Of a stretch of DNA of 64,000 nucleotides, positions 30,301 to 36,992 are shown in pieces. Both the position numbers and the translations under genes were made by a program. Source of the DNA: Pirellula sp. (GTDB taxonomy: Bacteria > Planctomycetota > Planctomycetia > Pirellulales > PNKZ01); NCBI GenBank assembly GCA_013822735.1, contig PNKZ01000020.1, forward strand, positions 1 to 64,000, in the 5' to 3' direction. The notes beneath the pieces are model-generated. The model was not told the origin of the DNA and made no database searches. It saw only the letters and a program-made list of their open reading frames with translations. Within the stretch, counting starts at the first letter, position 1, and the number at the start of each line of letters is the position of its first letter.

Positions 30301-31192
30301 TGCCGCCGATATCGATGTCTCGCAGCGTGAGCCGGCCGCCGACGGAACTCAGACCGACGCTCGCGCTAGAACCGTTGTTGTCGACGCGGCCGGTAATGGA
30401 GTTGTTGCCAACGCTGACCAGCGCGGCTCCCCCTGTGCCGATCGGCCCGGTGCCTTCCAGAACGACGCGCCGCGTCAATACGACGCCGCCGTCCAATCGC
30501 AATGCGCCGCCACCGACGCCGCGCGTCGTACTACGAAGAAAAATCGGCGAATTGGCGTTTGACGTTTCCAGCCCCAACGCGCCGCTCTGCGAGATCGCCA
30601 ACGTTCCGTTGTTGACGATCGTCTGGCCGGAATAGGTGTTGGCGGCGTTGACCAAACGGACGGTTCCGCCTCCGCTGACATTGAAGCCGGCCGACCCCTG
30701 CAGCAAGCTTTCGAGCGTGACCGTTTCTCCAATGCTGACGTCCACTCCCGGCGCAAGGCCGCCGAGCGTAAGATCGCCGCCGGTGAGCGTATAGCCGCTG
30801 CGCAAAAACGCGAGCGATTGTGCTTTGACTCCGGAAGACAATGTCACGATTGACGAAACCGGCAAACCATCCAGAGTCGTCGGGCGAGTGAACAAGGCCG
30901 TATCCGTTAACGCATTCGGCCAAAGTTGCAGCGTGGTGCCGTCCCACCAGTGAGCGTCCGTAAGATTCCAGATCCCCGATCCGCCCAGTCCCGTGCCGTT
31001 AGGGGCATTGCCGCTTGCGACGCCGTCGGCGTCCCAATAGTACGTGGCGGCGTCGACAGGCAAGCCCGCAAGCAAGTGGGCCACAACGCAGAGCCAGACA
31101 AAAACCGTTTGCAAGAATTTGAGGCAGCGCCGGCGAAACCGCTTGGCTGTTCGCAAGTCTATTCCATCCGGCAGAAGTACAATCAGCGTCAA
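18383..31192 (-). CDS. Giant autotransporter-repeat PEP-CTERM surface protein
   Basis: The 4269-residue protein starts with a basic stretch and a hydrophobic signal (FLQTVFVWLCVVAHLLAG), then ATYYWDADG, the usual start of such proteins. The body is at least 19 irregular beta-helix repeats of the autotransporter-associated type (PATR), for example GTLVLTGG, NTYSGQTIVNNGTL, NTYTGNTRIVEGTL. Around residue 1430 an insert GSTTITLASGNTSQLFVGQ breaks the pattern. The end is a PEP-CTERM sorting signal: VPEPGGLSLIAMAASAWAV, then RQRKKKR. There is no barrel domain, so it is not a true autotransporter; it is probably exported by Sec and processed by an exosortase encoded elsewhere. The start is TTG at 31192; I find no in-frame ATG before the signal peptide, and no ribosome binding site, so the start is unsure. 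Function may be adhesion or extracellular matrix. Confidence 0.85.
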   Translation of the reverse strand: MTLIVLLPDGIDLRTAKRFRRRCLKFLQTVFVWLCVVAHLLAGLPVDAATYYWDADGVASGNAPNGTGLGGSGIWNLTDAHWWDGTTLQLWPNALTDTALFTRPTTLDGLPVSSIVTLSSGVKAQSLAFLRSGYTLTGGDLTLGGLAPGVDVSIGETVTLESLLQGSAGFNVSGGGTVRLVNAANTYSGQTIVNNGTLAISQSGALGLETSNANSPIFLRSTTRGVGGGALRLDGGVVLTRRVVLEGTGPIGTGGAALVSVGNNSITGRVDNNGSSASVGLSSVGGRLTLRDIDIGGTSGSTLFTLGTTNGGGVGSYAITGAISGTGTLQKIGPGTLVLKPTTTEAFTGNVRLAGGSIRIDSAGAVGSGTFELNSGILELRSDSSFQFNNIAKQSSSSSVILVDRAVGGDGINQTIQIDQVTFQPTFSTFEIRGRNGYSVDVNRFVTTTDTPSSTNLIYNSLNGLLRIYSDFWDQSNNTASRTLTISGTGHTVVYGRLLGSSASTSFGHNLTKSESGTLTLVGVDSTLDGTVSVTGGTLEITDFRSINNNTADIKLGSGSQAGTLVIGTEASPSAAGLTTSKVIDIAGSSGDAVILANQTGSNPVVLNANFAGTGSATRKELYLGGNNSATNTINGVIANTTAGGIIDLYKQGSGVWQLAGSNTYTGNTRIVEGTLKIKANAPASTILGNATVLQFTNLGVTAGGVFEFIGSASGTTTESLGQLQASAGEGTVKLTSSGGFDAKLVFTGYSSSARAGLNFDTAGGGAGGTVTLSTSSNTNGILNPRIYYQGTNFAAVTGGIVGPAVTTTISTGSMTGGNANPYLITGTLSQNTAVILGGIVFQNFGRIDLNAGQTLTINNGANAPGGIIATSFFGQISGGLGITTGGSGDLVIRVDVNDRLEITTPILSTTTGGLAKNGPGTLVIGGVNQQTGATTVNSGTLEVQPGAVLSAAAQPLVLRQGTTLQLNGADTGTAISSFNGSGTIQNWGSGSATGTLVVGNGDGTGTFNGVMQDLFNALNVTKVGNGDQSWGGASTYTGVTTIGGRGTVTVAQFGDLGQPGGIGAGNLLDNAGSLVFNGSGDATTYGGLVFNTAEVVLTNRLFTLNGGPNGGARIEANGPFHIPVIFSNTGPIAFGANAAGNPQGLSLGGISLGDNKFFPLIADNGSAVTSVNKLEQSVWELRNPANSYSGDTTIYSSVLRGQSGSTLPTASNLVLNGGVFESTGVFSRSVGAGSNQFRFRAPDADTAAFRGGFSAGAAKLTVAWSGLPVWGATPHFLNARDGLVLSSNVALDELELAGNFSLGDAAVDNVPISANFSSGSTTITLASGNTSQLFVGQSIVGTGIPAGSYVFQVTDATTFVINNLPSATGTSASLTGSGSWRTIRVDDNVNAYTDFATVSGQITGSPGMGIRKIGTGDLSLLGTNTYSGITHHSNGMLIVNSLGNSATVAQGTSLGTSVGANLPDQALILGNAASGLTEFQYIGPGEVSDRLIRLNNANGADTFIYADGTGPLVLTNLRNDLFSDSKLLRLRGGNTQGNMISSVLTDFGGQLRVFVDGVGTWILAGDNTYTGQTVLTGASLGLGHDKALGTGTLQTQLGTLFAYNGPRTLDNSVSITTTSSAGVTGFIGEFDLTSNGNWTFSNTTAGHTLTNSIAAGNVLTLNGNLTFTTISGSTVLTLSGSGDTVINGTISVSSSLNVGLTYAGNGTLTLNGAGGNRNNGAFTVSSGRVILGADEYILHGSGKGGVVLNPAAGVTATLDLNGHNETINGLTANTAGNSVITNTAATPSRLTIGANNAAVSFGTGAGTYAITDSGSGLGTLSLTKTGTATTTIPSGVSLSYRGATAVDGGMLIVESPLIATSSLTVSNIGSVLSLKGGLTNPAGVNTVSVGDGAILSLVDNAATRITSLSSLTLGGPTFTTSTLLMFDVGDLNAAGDQLAGDLIAVASGGLLQLFANGQIDFDITDNGLNPLQTYTLVQAAGGGLTSGPLSPSSYHLRFAPGGFSSLTLTATDTSVFITTGTRVTSALYWTGANNSQWVTLANWSTNQAGTAPAAALPGASTDVIFQSDLVAGGSIVVSQISDAQVNSLRFIPSTLAGNTPTAINITSGLSFANKLEIAPQSPSAGITIEAGAAPSVTLSLPIRIGADQTWSVATGSSLIMLSSLLGDDDVTLSSGGRIALAAAADSTFNLSRTVDFTVQSATLELATSGTLGSTANSNPADIRVNGGALYASGSTTDLLYPLTLGGGTLSAATSSKTYSGAINITAASVINLRDSNSAALNTTSRDITLTNSLSGAGRITLDSINTVTAGNQITGSLNLSGDNSLWSGGLTITRGVVTASSPLALGTGPIVAEAGMLRFTPNAAFAYNVVNSITLNAPSGVFEILAGSTSFNSTVNILGKITLGGEAHVDNALRLTLANDFNTINLRGGIELGNDASISTMGGSTQIVTIDTVGISQTGGSRSLRLNDDRGGWDATNRTIAINAASTYTGSTSLFSGTLQLGHKDALGTGGLTIAGEATLQAGVDLSESGAGPLNISIVLRGPLTVAGNQSLTFSGGISLGSEDGTLTNSMTAGVLRFGAVGLDAILTVAGTGRTVIDELLSRGVTSTLISSISAGGSLTISDYVNIARPDSSGGPLTISGTGPVVINATIEDLATTIPGSILYNGTSDLTLAGPGQYAGGVTLVSGRLLIGNATAVGSGPLTIEGGTLAATIDISGSTVFSNSVVLHAPLQFNGTKHLVISGPVSSTGPATVSAGGTSGATLVLAGGTFVAGDLTLTGTGTGGILGGISQTGAGADLLVTGGTWSFYYQPLQVVDDLIVSGNGTVLNLLDTGVLPLSAGNYYYVRNGGTIRLRGNDPNGLGGPLAGVIVADQGSAQFDLAAYQMTVPRVDLGGDATGRTGSILGTAGVLSVTDQINLYQGSVAARLAGSGLVHKQFSLYEAVLSGDNSGLTGAAGTRIDGGQLTLDFSVNNAAKLNSIAPLQMRGGRLLFKGNDSANSVQSVASLDLSAGGANQINLVAASTQAATLNLGSIVRPTNSGVIHFVPNNAVSDVFTTSTPNFLGALGGWATISTPTGLMFARNDGTGRIVPVAVVEKNNVASWLPGEHISDVFVNEFAGFTGTLPNDLVIGSLRFNSPSFSTVTITNSEVLQIAGGGILATDSTGSPYMTGGFVSSGTGELIVSVAGGLGLRFGSAIIGTTSITKWGDGQLILQGRNTQTGPINLRAGGLWVSGNQIGDDSSVTFADNSATSLRSDSNETIGTLSGGRADATTAYGVLSVGGGVFTVNQYESATFAGKLNVFSSAASFVKKVAGTNLTLTGNTDDFRGTMRVDAGAVILAGPYGRLTSVFGPSIRVNHGGAFLIDNNDDASPNDRLPDNITINLHSADGALAGETAIRGFAMRTDNAVAEDETVGVFTFASGANYLAAETTDAAGSSALVVNNFVRTNNATADVRGTDLGQASGRRAQFRIGNSGNQSAFAATLVGGGGAAGTRNISIVHWAIGESFTVLGPTATGNSLVTYVPNAGFRPLNLATEYAAFAAQLSATDNIREVITGNLAAPAVTVVNALVLHADRLTPGDVGLAGSGAGSSLTLTSGALLITLNPSAAAGDFRVNLSGFDSGIQAGPTGEYVIHVVNPSSAPGSSTLTAILTSPLTSLADLTKSGPGTLVLTGGATGTAGGGSNKTVLNEGVLQIDSLANIGGATGPLVFAGGTLLVAASFVDDLSLRTIVYQPGGGTLNTNGRNLAFAASAGSGTGGLTKIGAGSLTLGAAATYSGPTVLAAGSIVIGANNALGTGDLTIQGGTTLDLAGRSVLQTNFVTTGSSPTVAGTGTVTVSGDYNFRHTGNTSIAAVLAGNARLTKSELGNLTLTGLNTFREAVEVQAGTLTFNSVANVNAGASSLGNPSDAHEGVVRLGLGAVAATLNYVGTGHATNRILGLQGDTAGAVINALGTGAITYGGAKALLSGEKTLTLGGTSGAAVRNSIGLIEDAAGVISLAKSDANTWVLTAANSYSGTTTINQGTLTVNGSILASSSITVGGTNQATLNGNGAVQGPLVVASTGTISAGASSTAGVNGDGVGRLTVASSTVAWQDGATLVFDFADAVGDNSTFDDWDYFQAVSANLSLGTGLKLTVRSWTPDLANYGAATFDPAKQAVGNVAGHEYSYQWLWGSFATIDQSGDLSDRFSLVDASQVFSTGSYTGGGSAGGFATAGTFWVSSNSGNLYLNYSAVPEPGGLSLIAMAASAWAVLRQRKKKRTDSCQPNGRAIL

Positions 31193-31243
31193 GCGAACAC
31201 CTACGGAGGGAATGCCGCGTAATGTAAAGATCGCGGCACTTGC

Positions 31244-31264
31244 GATCCACCATCATGGGGGATC
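31244..31264. promoter_or_regulatory. 21-bp near-perfect palindrome upstream of the giant gene
   Basis: GATCCACCATCATGGGGGATC is a palindrome with one mismatched pair around a central C; CGATCC/GGATCG forms the outer arms (31243-31265). It lies 52-72 bp before the start of the minus-strand giant gene, a position that suits an operator. No regulator is known for it. Confidence 0.45.
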
Positions 31265-31473
31265 GTTCACTGTAAAAAGAGTCAATTGGGTGTCAAGAAA
31301 AAACGTGCAACGCCCCCTCATTTTGTAGGTAACCATATCGATTTCATTGGAACACTCAGACAATCGCGCTGACAGATGCGAACGGAGTTACCGACGCGTT
31401 TGGTGTGCGTTTTCACTCGGGTGTTCCGTTTGTCAGGTGCGCGCTTAAAGGCCGATGCCGAGAATCAATCTGA

Positions 31474-31896
31474 CTAGTCACCTTCGCAAAGAAGGAGCGT
31501 GTGGTCCGGCTGCCGACCTTGCAGAGTGAGATGCTCAATTGCGTCGGTCCTGTCGACCGGAGCTTCCCGATCGTTCGAGTTGCGGATACCGACGGCGATC
31601 GAAACGCCTTCGACGACCGATGTCGTCAGATCGAGCGTTCCGAAGAACCTAGCGCCGCCGTGCGACACGGACAAGCGGCTTCGGCAGATCATAAAACCGG
31701 CACCTTCCAGCGCCGAGCACACGGAATCGAGCACGGCGCGGTGTGCGAGCGGATACCACGTCCGCGGCGGTGCGGGCGGCTCGATTTGGGCAAGCTCCGC
31801 GGCGTTGACTTGCCATGCTCCGCAATGATTCACGAGCGTAGAAGTGTCAGCCGAATAGGATGAACAAGCGATCGTGATGGCGTTCCAACCGCTCAA
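31474..31896 (-). pseudogene. Truncated DUF932-family (phage/plasmid-like) protein
   Basis: The 140-residue frame contains TWYPLAHRAVLDSVCSALEG, then ICRSRLSVSHGGARFFGTLD and GVSIAVGIRNSNDR. These match the N-terminal half of DUF932 proteins, which normally continue with a GFCAGHRVFVCDN-like stretch. Here that stretch is replaced by unrelated residues and a stop, so more than half of the usual length is missing. DUF932 proteins are typical island or plasmid genes of unknown function. It sits alone between the giant gene and the RND operon, as a decayed piece of mobile cargo. It could still be a short expressed protein. Confidence 0.6.
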
Positions 31897-32255
31897 CTAT
31901 GCTGACTCAGATTCGGACGCGATTTAGCCCGCCAGAAGTGTTTAGGACGAGAGACGTCCGGGTAAACTGTTCCTATTACCTAAGCCGCTTGGCGGAGCTG
32001 GAGCTGACCATCATCGGTGGCCCCGCTAATATGGAACCAGTGACGGTCTGCTTCAAAAGAAGAAAGTTGAATCACCTGCCCGCACTCCGGATATAAGTGG
32101 CAAGGCATCAATGACGCCAATCGTGTAGAGTCGATTCGCGAAGTTGTCTTCCGCCGTTTTAGTTCGTACTAAGAGCGTGCTTCAACTAAAGTGGCAGCCG
32201 ACGGTTCGCGGCTCCCGCTTGGTGAACCGGCACAGAAAACACTCGGACTGCTCGC
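31897..32255. other. Upstream region of the RND operon
   Basis: About 360 bp separate the DUF932 remnant (minus) from the RND pump (plus). The promoters should be here. No regulator gene or clear operator is visible. Confidence 0.4.
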
Positions 32256-35200
32256 ATGTTTCTCATTCGTTATGCTCTTCGTCATCCGTTGACGATTCTC
32301 GTCGCCGTGGCGGCGGTCTGTCTGTGCGGAACGTTCGCGTATCAGCGTCAGAAGATCGACATCTTTCCTAGTTTGAATTTGCCCGTGATCTACGTCTGCC
32401 AACCCTACGGCGGCATGGACCCGGCCCAAATGGAAGGGTTGCTGACGAACTACTACGAGTACCACTTTCTCTACATCGGCGGCATCCACCACGTCGAAAG
32501 TAAGAACGTGCAAGGCACGGCCTTGATGAAGCTCGTCTTTCATCCCGGCACGAACATGCCGCAGGCCATGGCCGAGACGATCGCCTATGTGAATCGGTCG
32601 CGGGCCTTCATGCCCCCCGGCACCGTGAATCCCTTCGTCATGCGGTTTGATACCGGCAGCGTGCCGGTCGGTTATCTGGTGCTCTCCAGTGAGAAGCGGA
32701 CGCTGACCGATATCCAACAGCTGGCGCTTAACGATATTCGGCCGATGTTCGCCAGCGTGCCGGGCGTCTCGGCTCCGCCTCCCTTCGGCGGCAGCCAGCG
32801 TACGGTTTGCGTTCGCGTCGATCCCAATAAGCTCCGTGCTCGCGGCATATCACCGGAAGAGGTCGCCGCTGCGCTCGCCAAAAATCATACGATCTCTCCG
32901 TCGGGCAACATTCGCGACGGCGACAAGTACCCGATCGTGCGTTTGAACTCGATCATCGCGGTGCCGGCCGATATGGGACGCGTGCCGGTTCGCAGCAGCG
33001 AAGAAGGTACGGTCTACGTTCGCGACTTGGCCGTGATTGAAGATGCCGCCGATATGCAGACCGGCTACGCGCTGTTCAATGGTAAGAAGTCCGTGTATAT
33101 CGTCGTCACAAAGCGCGCCGAGGCTTCCACGGTCGACGTCGTCAACAACGTTCGCAAGGCGTTGCCGACAATGCAGGCCAAGCTCACGCCCAACGACATC
33201 AACGTCTCGCTCGAGCTGGATCAATCGGTCTACGTGAACCGTTCGATCGACTCGTTGACGAACGAAGCGATACTCGGCGCGCTGCTGACGGGCCTGATGG
33301 TGCTCGTGTTCCTGCGCGACTGGCGTAGCGCTTTAGTCGTCGTGCTCAATATTCCGCTGGCGTTGTTGGCCTCGTACATCGCGCTCTGGCTGACGGGGCA
33401 AACCGTCAACCTGATGACGCTCGGCGGGTTGGCGCTCGCGGTCGGCATTTTGGTCGACGAGGCGACGGTCGAGATCGAGAACATTCATACGCAGATGCGG
33501 CGCACCGGCTCCATCGCTCGCGCGGTTCGCGAAGGAAACGCGGTTACGGCGTTGCCGCGTCTGATGGCCATGCTTTCGATTCTCGCCGTCTTCGTGCCGA
33601 CGTTCTTCATGCAAGGCGCGGCTCAGGCGCTATTCGCACCTTTGGCGCTGGCGGTCGGCTTCGCGATGATCGCTTCCTACATCCTGTCGAGCACGTTCGT
33701 GCCGGTCGCCGCCGTGTGGTTGCTTCGGCATAAGAACGAGGGTGGGCACGGGGCGAGTGAAAGCCGTTCGCCGTCGTCGGAAGCGGTTGCTCATCCCTGG
33801 TATCGTCGATTGGTGTCCGGCTTCGTCGCAGTACGCTGGCTCATCGTGCCGGCCTATTTGGCGGCGAGCGTGGCCGGCATTTGGTTCGTAGGAAACCTGC
33901 TGGGCATCGAAATCTTTCCACAAACGAATTCCGGTCAATTCCGTTTGCGACTGCGCGCGCCCGACGGCACGCATTTCGAAGTCACGACCGAATTGGCCCT
34001 CAAGGTCTTGAAGGACATCGAACAGGAAGTCGGGCCGGGCAAGATCGAAACGACCTTGGGCTACGTCGGCACGATTCCTTCGACCTACCCGATCAACGCG
34101 CTCTATCAATGGTCGCGAGGCCCGGAAGAGGCGTTGCTCTTAGTGTCGTTTAAGCAAGGGAGCGGCGTCGATATCGCGCAGCTTCAAGAAGTCTTGCGCC
34201 GCAAGCTGCCCGAAAAGTATCAGGGCTTGCGGCTGTCGTTCGAGCCGTCGGACATCGTTAACGAAGTCATGAGTTTCGGATCGCCGACGCCGATCGACCT
34301 CTCCATCAGCGGCACGGACTTCGCCGCCAATCGAGCTTTCGCCGAAAAACTGGCGGCGGAACTCAAGAAGCTGCCGGCCTTGCGCGATGTTCAGTTCGCT
34401 CAGTCGCTCGACTATCCGACGATTGATGTCACGGTCGACCGCGAGCGCGCCGGAATGCGCGACGTCGTTATGGAAGGAGCGGCGAAGAGCATCGTCGCCG
34501 CGACCGGTTCGACGCGATTTACCGTGCCGATGTATTGGCCCGACCCTAAGACGGGCGTCGGCTTTCAAGTACAAGTCGAGATTCCGCAACCGCAAACCAC
34601 GTCGATGTCGGATCTCGGAGCGGTGCCGCTGCAAGCGCTCGACGGACGTTCGTTATTGCTGCGCGATGTGGCGACGCTTTCCGCAGGTACGATGCCGGGA
34701 CAATATGATCGCTATAACATGAAGCGGCAAATCGGCGTTACCGCCAACATTTACGGCGCTGACCTGTATCACGTCGGGCGCGACGTGCAGCGCATCCTCG
34801 ACGATCTCAAACCGCAACTTCCGGCAGGCTCCGTTCTCGAACTTCGCGGCCAAATGCCGCCCCTCAACGACATGCTCTCCGGTCTCGGCGTGGGCCTGAT
34901 TGTCGCCGTCGCCACGATCTTCCTTCTGCTCACAGCGAATTTCCAATCGCTCCGTCTCGCGCTGGTCGCCCTTTCGACGGTGCCGGCCGTGCTGTTAGGC
35001 GTCGTTCTGGCGTTATGGCTCACCGGCACGACGCTCAACATCCAATCGTTCACGGGTGCGATCATGGCGGTCGGCGTGGCGATGGCCAACGCGATCTTAC
35101 TTGTCACGTTTAGCGAGCAGCATCGTCGGACCGGCGCTTCGGCGCGCGAGTCCGCCGTAGTAGGCGCGGCGGGCCGATTGCGAGCCGTGATGATGACCAG

Positions 35201-35438
35201 CCTCGCGATGATCGCAGGCATGATTCCCATGGCACTCGGCTGGGGCGAAAGCGGCGCGCAAACGGCGCCGCTCGGCTTGGCGGTCGTCGGCGGCTTGATT
35301 GCCGCGACAGTGAGCACTTTGTTGGTACTTCCGTGTTTCTATTCTTTGTTGCAAGCGTACGGACGCGCACGCGGTCCTTCGCTCGACCCGGACGATCCTG
35401 AGAGTCGATACTATGACCATGCCCCCGCGGCGTCTTAA
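32256..35438 (+). CDS. RND efflux pump permease (AcrB/HAE-like)
   Basis: The 1060-residue protein has the full RND plan: a first membrane helix (PLTILVAVAAVCLCG), large periplasmic loop 1, a block of six helices at about 335-500, a second helix and loop, and a final block. RND-typical pieces include IDIFPSLNLPVI and GALLTGLMVLVFLRDWRSALVV. In helix 4 the proton-relay pair is D401-E402 (GILVDEATVEIENI) where AcrB has Asp-Asp. In helix 10 the sequence GVAMANAILLVTF has Ala where AcrB has Lys940. The next two genes encode the adaptor and outer-membrane channel, making a complete tripartite pump driven by protons. The pump class (drug, lipid or other export) cannot be told from sequence; the HAE type is more likely than metal export. 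Confidence 0.9.
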   Translation: MFLIRYALRHPLTILVAVAAVCLCGTFAYQRQKIDIFPSLNLPVIYVCQPYGGMDPAQMEGLLTNYYEYHFLYIGGIHHVESKNVQGTALMKLVFHPGTNMPQAMAETIAYVNRSRAFMPPGTVNPFVMRFDTGSVPVGYLVLSSEKRTLTDIQQLALNDIRPMFASVPGVSAPPPFGGSQRTVCVRVDPNKLRARGISPEEVAAALAKNHTISPSGNIRDGDKYPIVRLNSIIAVPADMGRVPVRSSEEGTVYVRDLAVIEDAADMQTGYALFNGKKSVYIVVTKRAEASTVDVVNNVRKALPTMQAKLTPNDINVSLELDQSVYVNRSIDSLTNEAILGALLTGLMVLVFLRDWRSALVVVLNIPLALLASYIALWLTGQTVNLMTLGGLALAVGILVDEATVEIENIHTQMRRTGSIARAVREGNAVTALPRLMAMLSILAVFVPTFFMQGAAQALFAPLALAVGFAMIASYILSSTFVPVAAVWLLRHKNEGGHGASESRSPSSEAVAHPWYRRLVSGFVAVRWLIVPAYLAASVAGIWFVGNLLGIEIFPQTNSGQFRLRLRAPDGTHFEVTTELALKVLKDIEQEVGPGKIETTLGYVGTIPSTYPINALYQWSRGPEEALLLVSFKQGSGVDIAQLQEVLRRKLPEKYQGLRLSFEPSDIVNEVMSFGSPTPIDLSISGTDFAANRAFAEKLAAELKKLPALRDVQFAQSLDYPTIDVTVDRERAGMRDVVMEGAAKSIVAATGSTRFTVPMYWPDPKTGVGFQVQVEIPQPQTTSMSDLGAVPLQALDGRSLLLRDVATLSAGTMPGQYDRYNMKRQIGVTANIYGADLYHVGRDVQRILDDLKPQLPAGSVLELRGQMPPLNDMLSGLGVGLIVAVATIFLLLTANFQSLRLALVALSTVPAVLLGVVLALWLTGTTLNIQSFTGAIMAVGVAMANAILLVTFSEQHRRTGASARESAVVGAAGRLRAVMMTSLAMIAGMIPMALGWGESGAQTAPLGLAVVGGLIAATVSTLLVLPCFYSLLQAYGRARGPSLDPDDPESRYYDHAPAAS

Positions 35439-35439
35439 G

Positions 35440-36819
35440 ATGTTTCCATCAAAATTTTCCGCGGCTGCTTGCGGCCTCATGTGCCTGGCGCTTTTGGCCG
35501 GTTGCAACTCGGGCAAACAAGCCGGAGTAGGCGGCGGTTCGGCCGCGGGTTCCGGCGCCGGAGGAGCATCTTCCGGCGTGATGAAGGCCGCCGCCGTGCG
35601 CGCGGAAAAGAAGACGCTAGTCCGGACGATGGAGCAGCCCGGCCAAATCGTTCCGTTGGAAACGACGCCGCTGATGGCCAAAGTCGCCGGCTATGTGAAA
35701 GAAGTGAAGAAGGATATCGGCGACGTGGTCAAGCCGGGCGAAACGCTGGCCGTGATCGCAGCGCCGGAGTTGCTCGAAGAGGTCAAGCAAAAGGAAGCGA
35801 ATCTCAAACAGGCCGAGTCGGGCATTATGCAAGCCCGGGCGGGCGTGAAAGTGGCCGAATCGACCGTCGTGAAAGCCCGTGCGTTGGAAGCGGAGTTACA
35901 GTCGGGCGTCGATCGCGCGGTGGCCGATCAAAAGCGCTGGACCTCGGAACATGAGCGAATAAAGGAACTCTCCGGCCAAGGCTCGGTGACGACCAAGCTC
36001 TTGGACGAAACGGAAAATAAACTTGCAGCTTCGGCCGCTGCAACGGCCGAAGCCCGCGCCAAGTTCCGCTCCGCCTCGGCGAGTATCGTGGAAGCCGAAG
36101 CCCGGGTAGTGCAAGCTCGCGCCGATCTCGAAGCCGCCGAGTCGCAGAAGCTCGTGGCCGTGGCGGCGCGCGATGCCGCCTTGCAAATGACTGACTATCT
36201 GACGATTGTTGCGCCGTACGCCGGCATGGTGACGGCCCGGAATATCGACACCGGGCACTTCGTCGCACCTGCCGCGTCCGGTGCAGCTAAGCCGTTGTTC
36301 GTCGTGGTGCGCGCCGACAAGGTGCGCGTCGTCGTGGGCGTGCCGGAAGGAGATGCTCAATTCGCCAACGCCGGCGACAAAGCCGTGATTCGCGTGTTTG
36401 CCTTGGGAGATCGCACGATCTCAGAAGCCGTGCAAGTGACTCGTACGGCTCTCACCCTCGACCATGACTCCGGGACTCTACGCACGGAAATCGACCTCGA
36501 TAACGCGGCAGGCGAGCTACGCCCGGGACTGTACGTGAATGCGACAATTGAACTGGAACGCCGCGCCGGCGTGGTCGCCGTTCCCACGACGGCAGTATTT
36601 ATGAAAGAAGGGAAGCCGGCATGCGTTGTTGTCGTCGATGGCAAAGCCGAGATTCGGCGGGTAACCAAGGGGCTAACGGCCGGAACTGAAGTCGAGATTA
36701 TGCCTAGCGCGATCGCCGGAGAGGGCGTTCGCGAGGGCGAACTGGTTGTCGCCAAGAACGCGGCTACAATTCCGGCCGGCCAGCCGCTCGAAGGCGTACT
36801 GCCGCCGCCCGTTAAGTAA
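35440..36819 (+). CDS. RND periplasmic adaptor, lipoprotein (membrane fusion protein)
   Basis: The 459-residue protein starts with a lipoprotein signal whose lipobox is LLAGC (Cys22). A biotinyl-lipoyl-like half (VAGYVKEVKKDIGDVVKPGE) comes next, then a long helical hairpin rich in Ala and Glu, then the second lipoyl half (IVAPYAGMVTARNIDTGHFV) and beta-barrel and membrane-proximal domains (LRPGLYVNATIEL). This is the HlyD/AcrA order. The adaptor links pump and channel across the periplasm. The start at 35440 follows the pump stop by one base; an in-frame ATG at 35413 would overlap the pump by 26 bases but puts extra residues before the signal. Confidence 0.88.
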   Translation: MFPSKFSAAACGLMCLALLAGCNSGKQAGVGGGSAAGSGAGGASSGVMKAAAVRAEKKTLVRTMEQPGQIVPLETTPLMAKVAGYVKEVKKDIGDVVKPGETLAVIAAPELLEEVKQKEANLKQAESGIMQARAGVKVAESTVVKARALEAELQSGVDRAVADQKRWTSEHERIKELSGQGSVTTKLLDETENKLAASAAATAEARAKFRSASASIVEAEARVVQARADLEAAESQKLVAVAARDAALQMTDYLTIVAPYAGMVTARNIDTGHFVAPAASGAAKPLFVVVRADKVRVVVGVPEGDAQFANAGDKAVIRVFALGDRTISEAVQVTRTALTLDHDSGTLRTEIDLDNAAGELRPGLYVNATIELERRAGVVAVPTTAVFMKEGKPACVVVVDGKAEIRRVTKGLTAGTEVEIMPSAIAGEGVREGELVVAKNAATIPAGQPLEGVLPPPVK

Positions 36820-36992
36820 GAGTTCGAGGCACGGAGCGGCGGCGAGAGCAGCATTGCCGGCATCGGCTTGCATGCGGCGACCTTGCCGCTAGTGCCGCCG
36901 AATCTCAACTTGCCGACAGTAGCGGACGATGAGCGTGGAAGGATTCCGTCGACGGCGCACGCCGAGACACGCACTTCCGCTTGCCCATCGCC

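Noticed and set aside
19400-30756. Many long plus-strand frames (up to 244 codons) inside the first giant gene
   Set aside because: They are antisense shadows of a repetitive GC-rich gene; their proteins are low-complexity with no domain pattern, while the minus strand gives one unbroken repeat protein.
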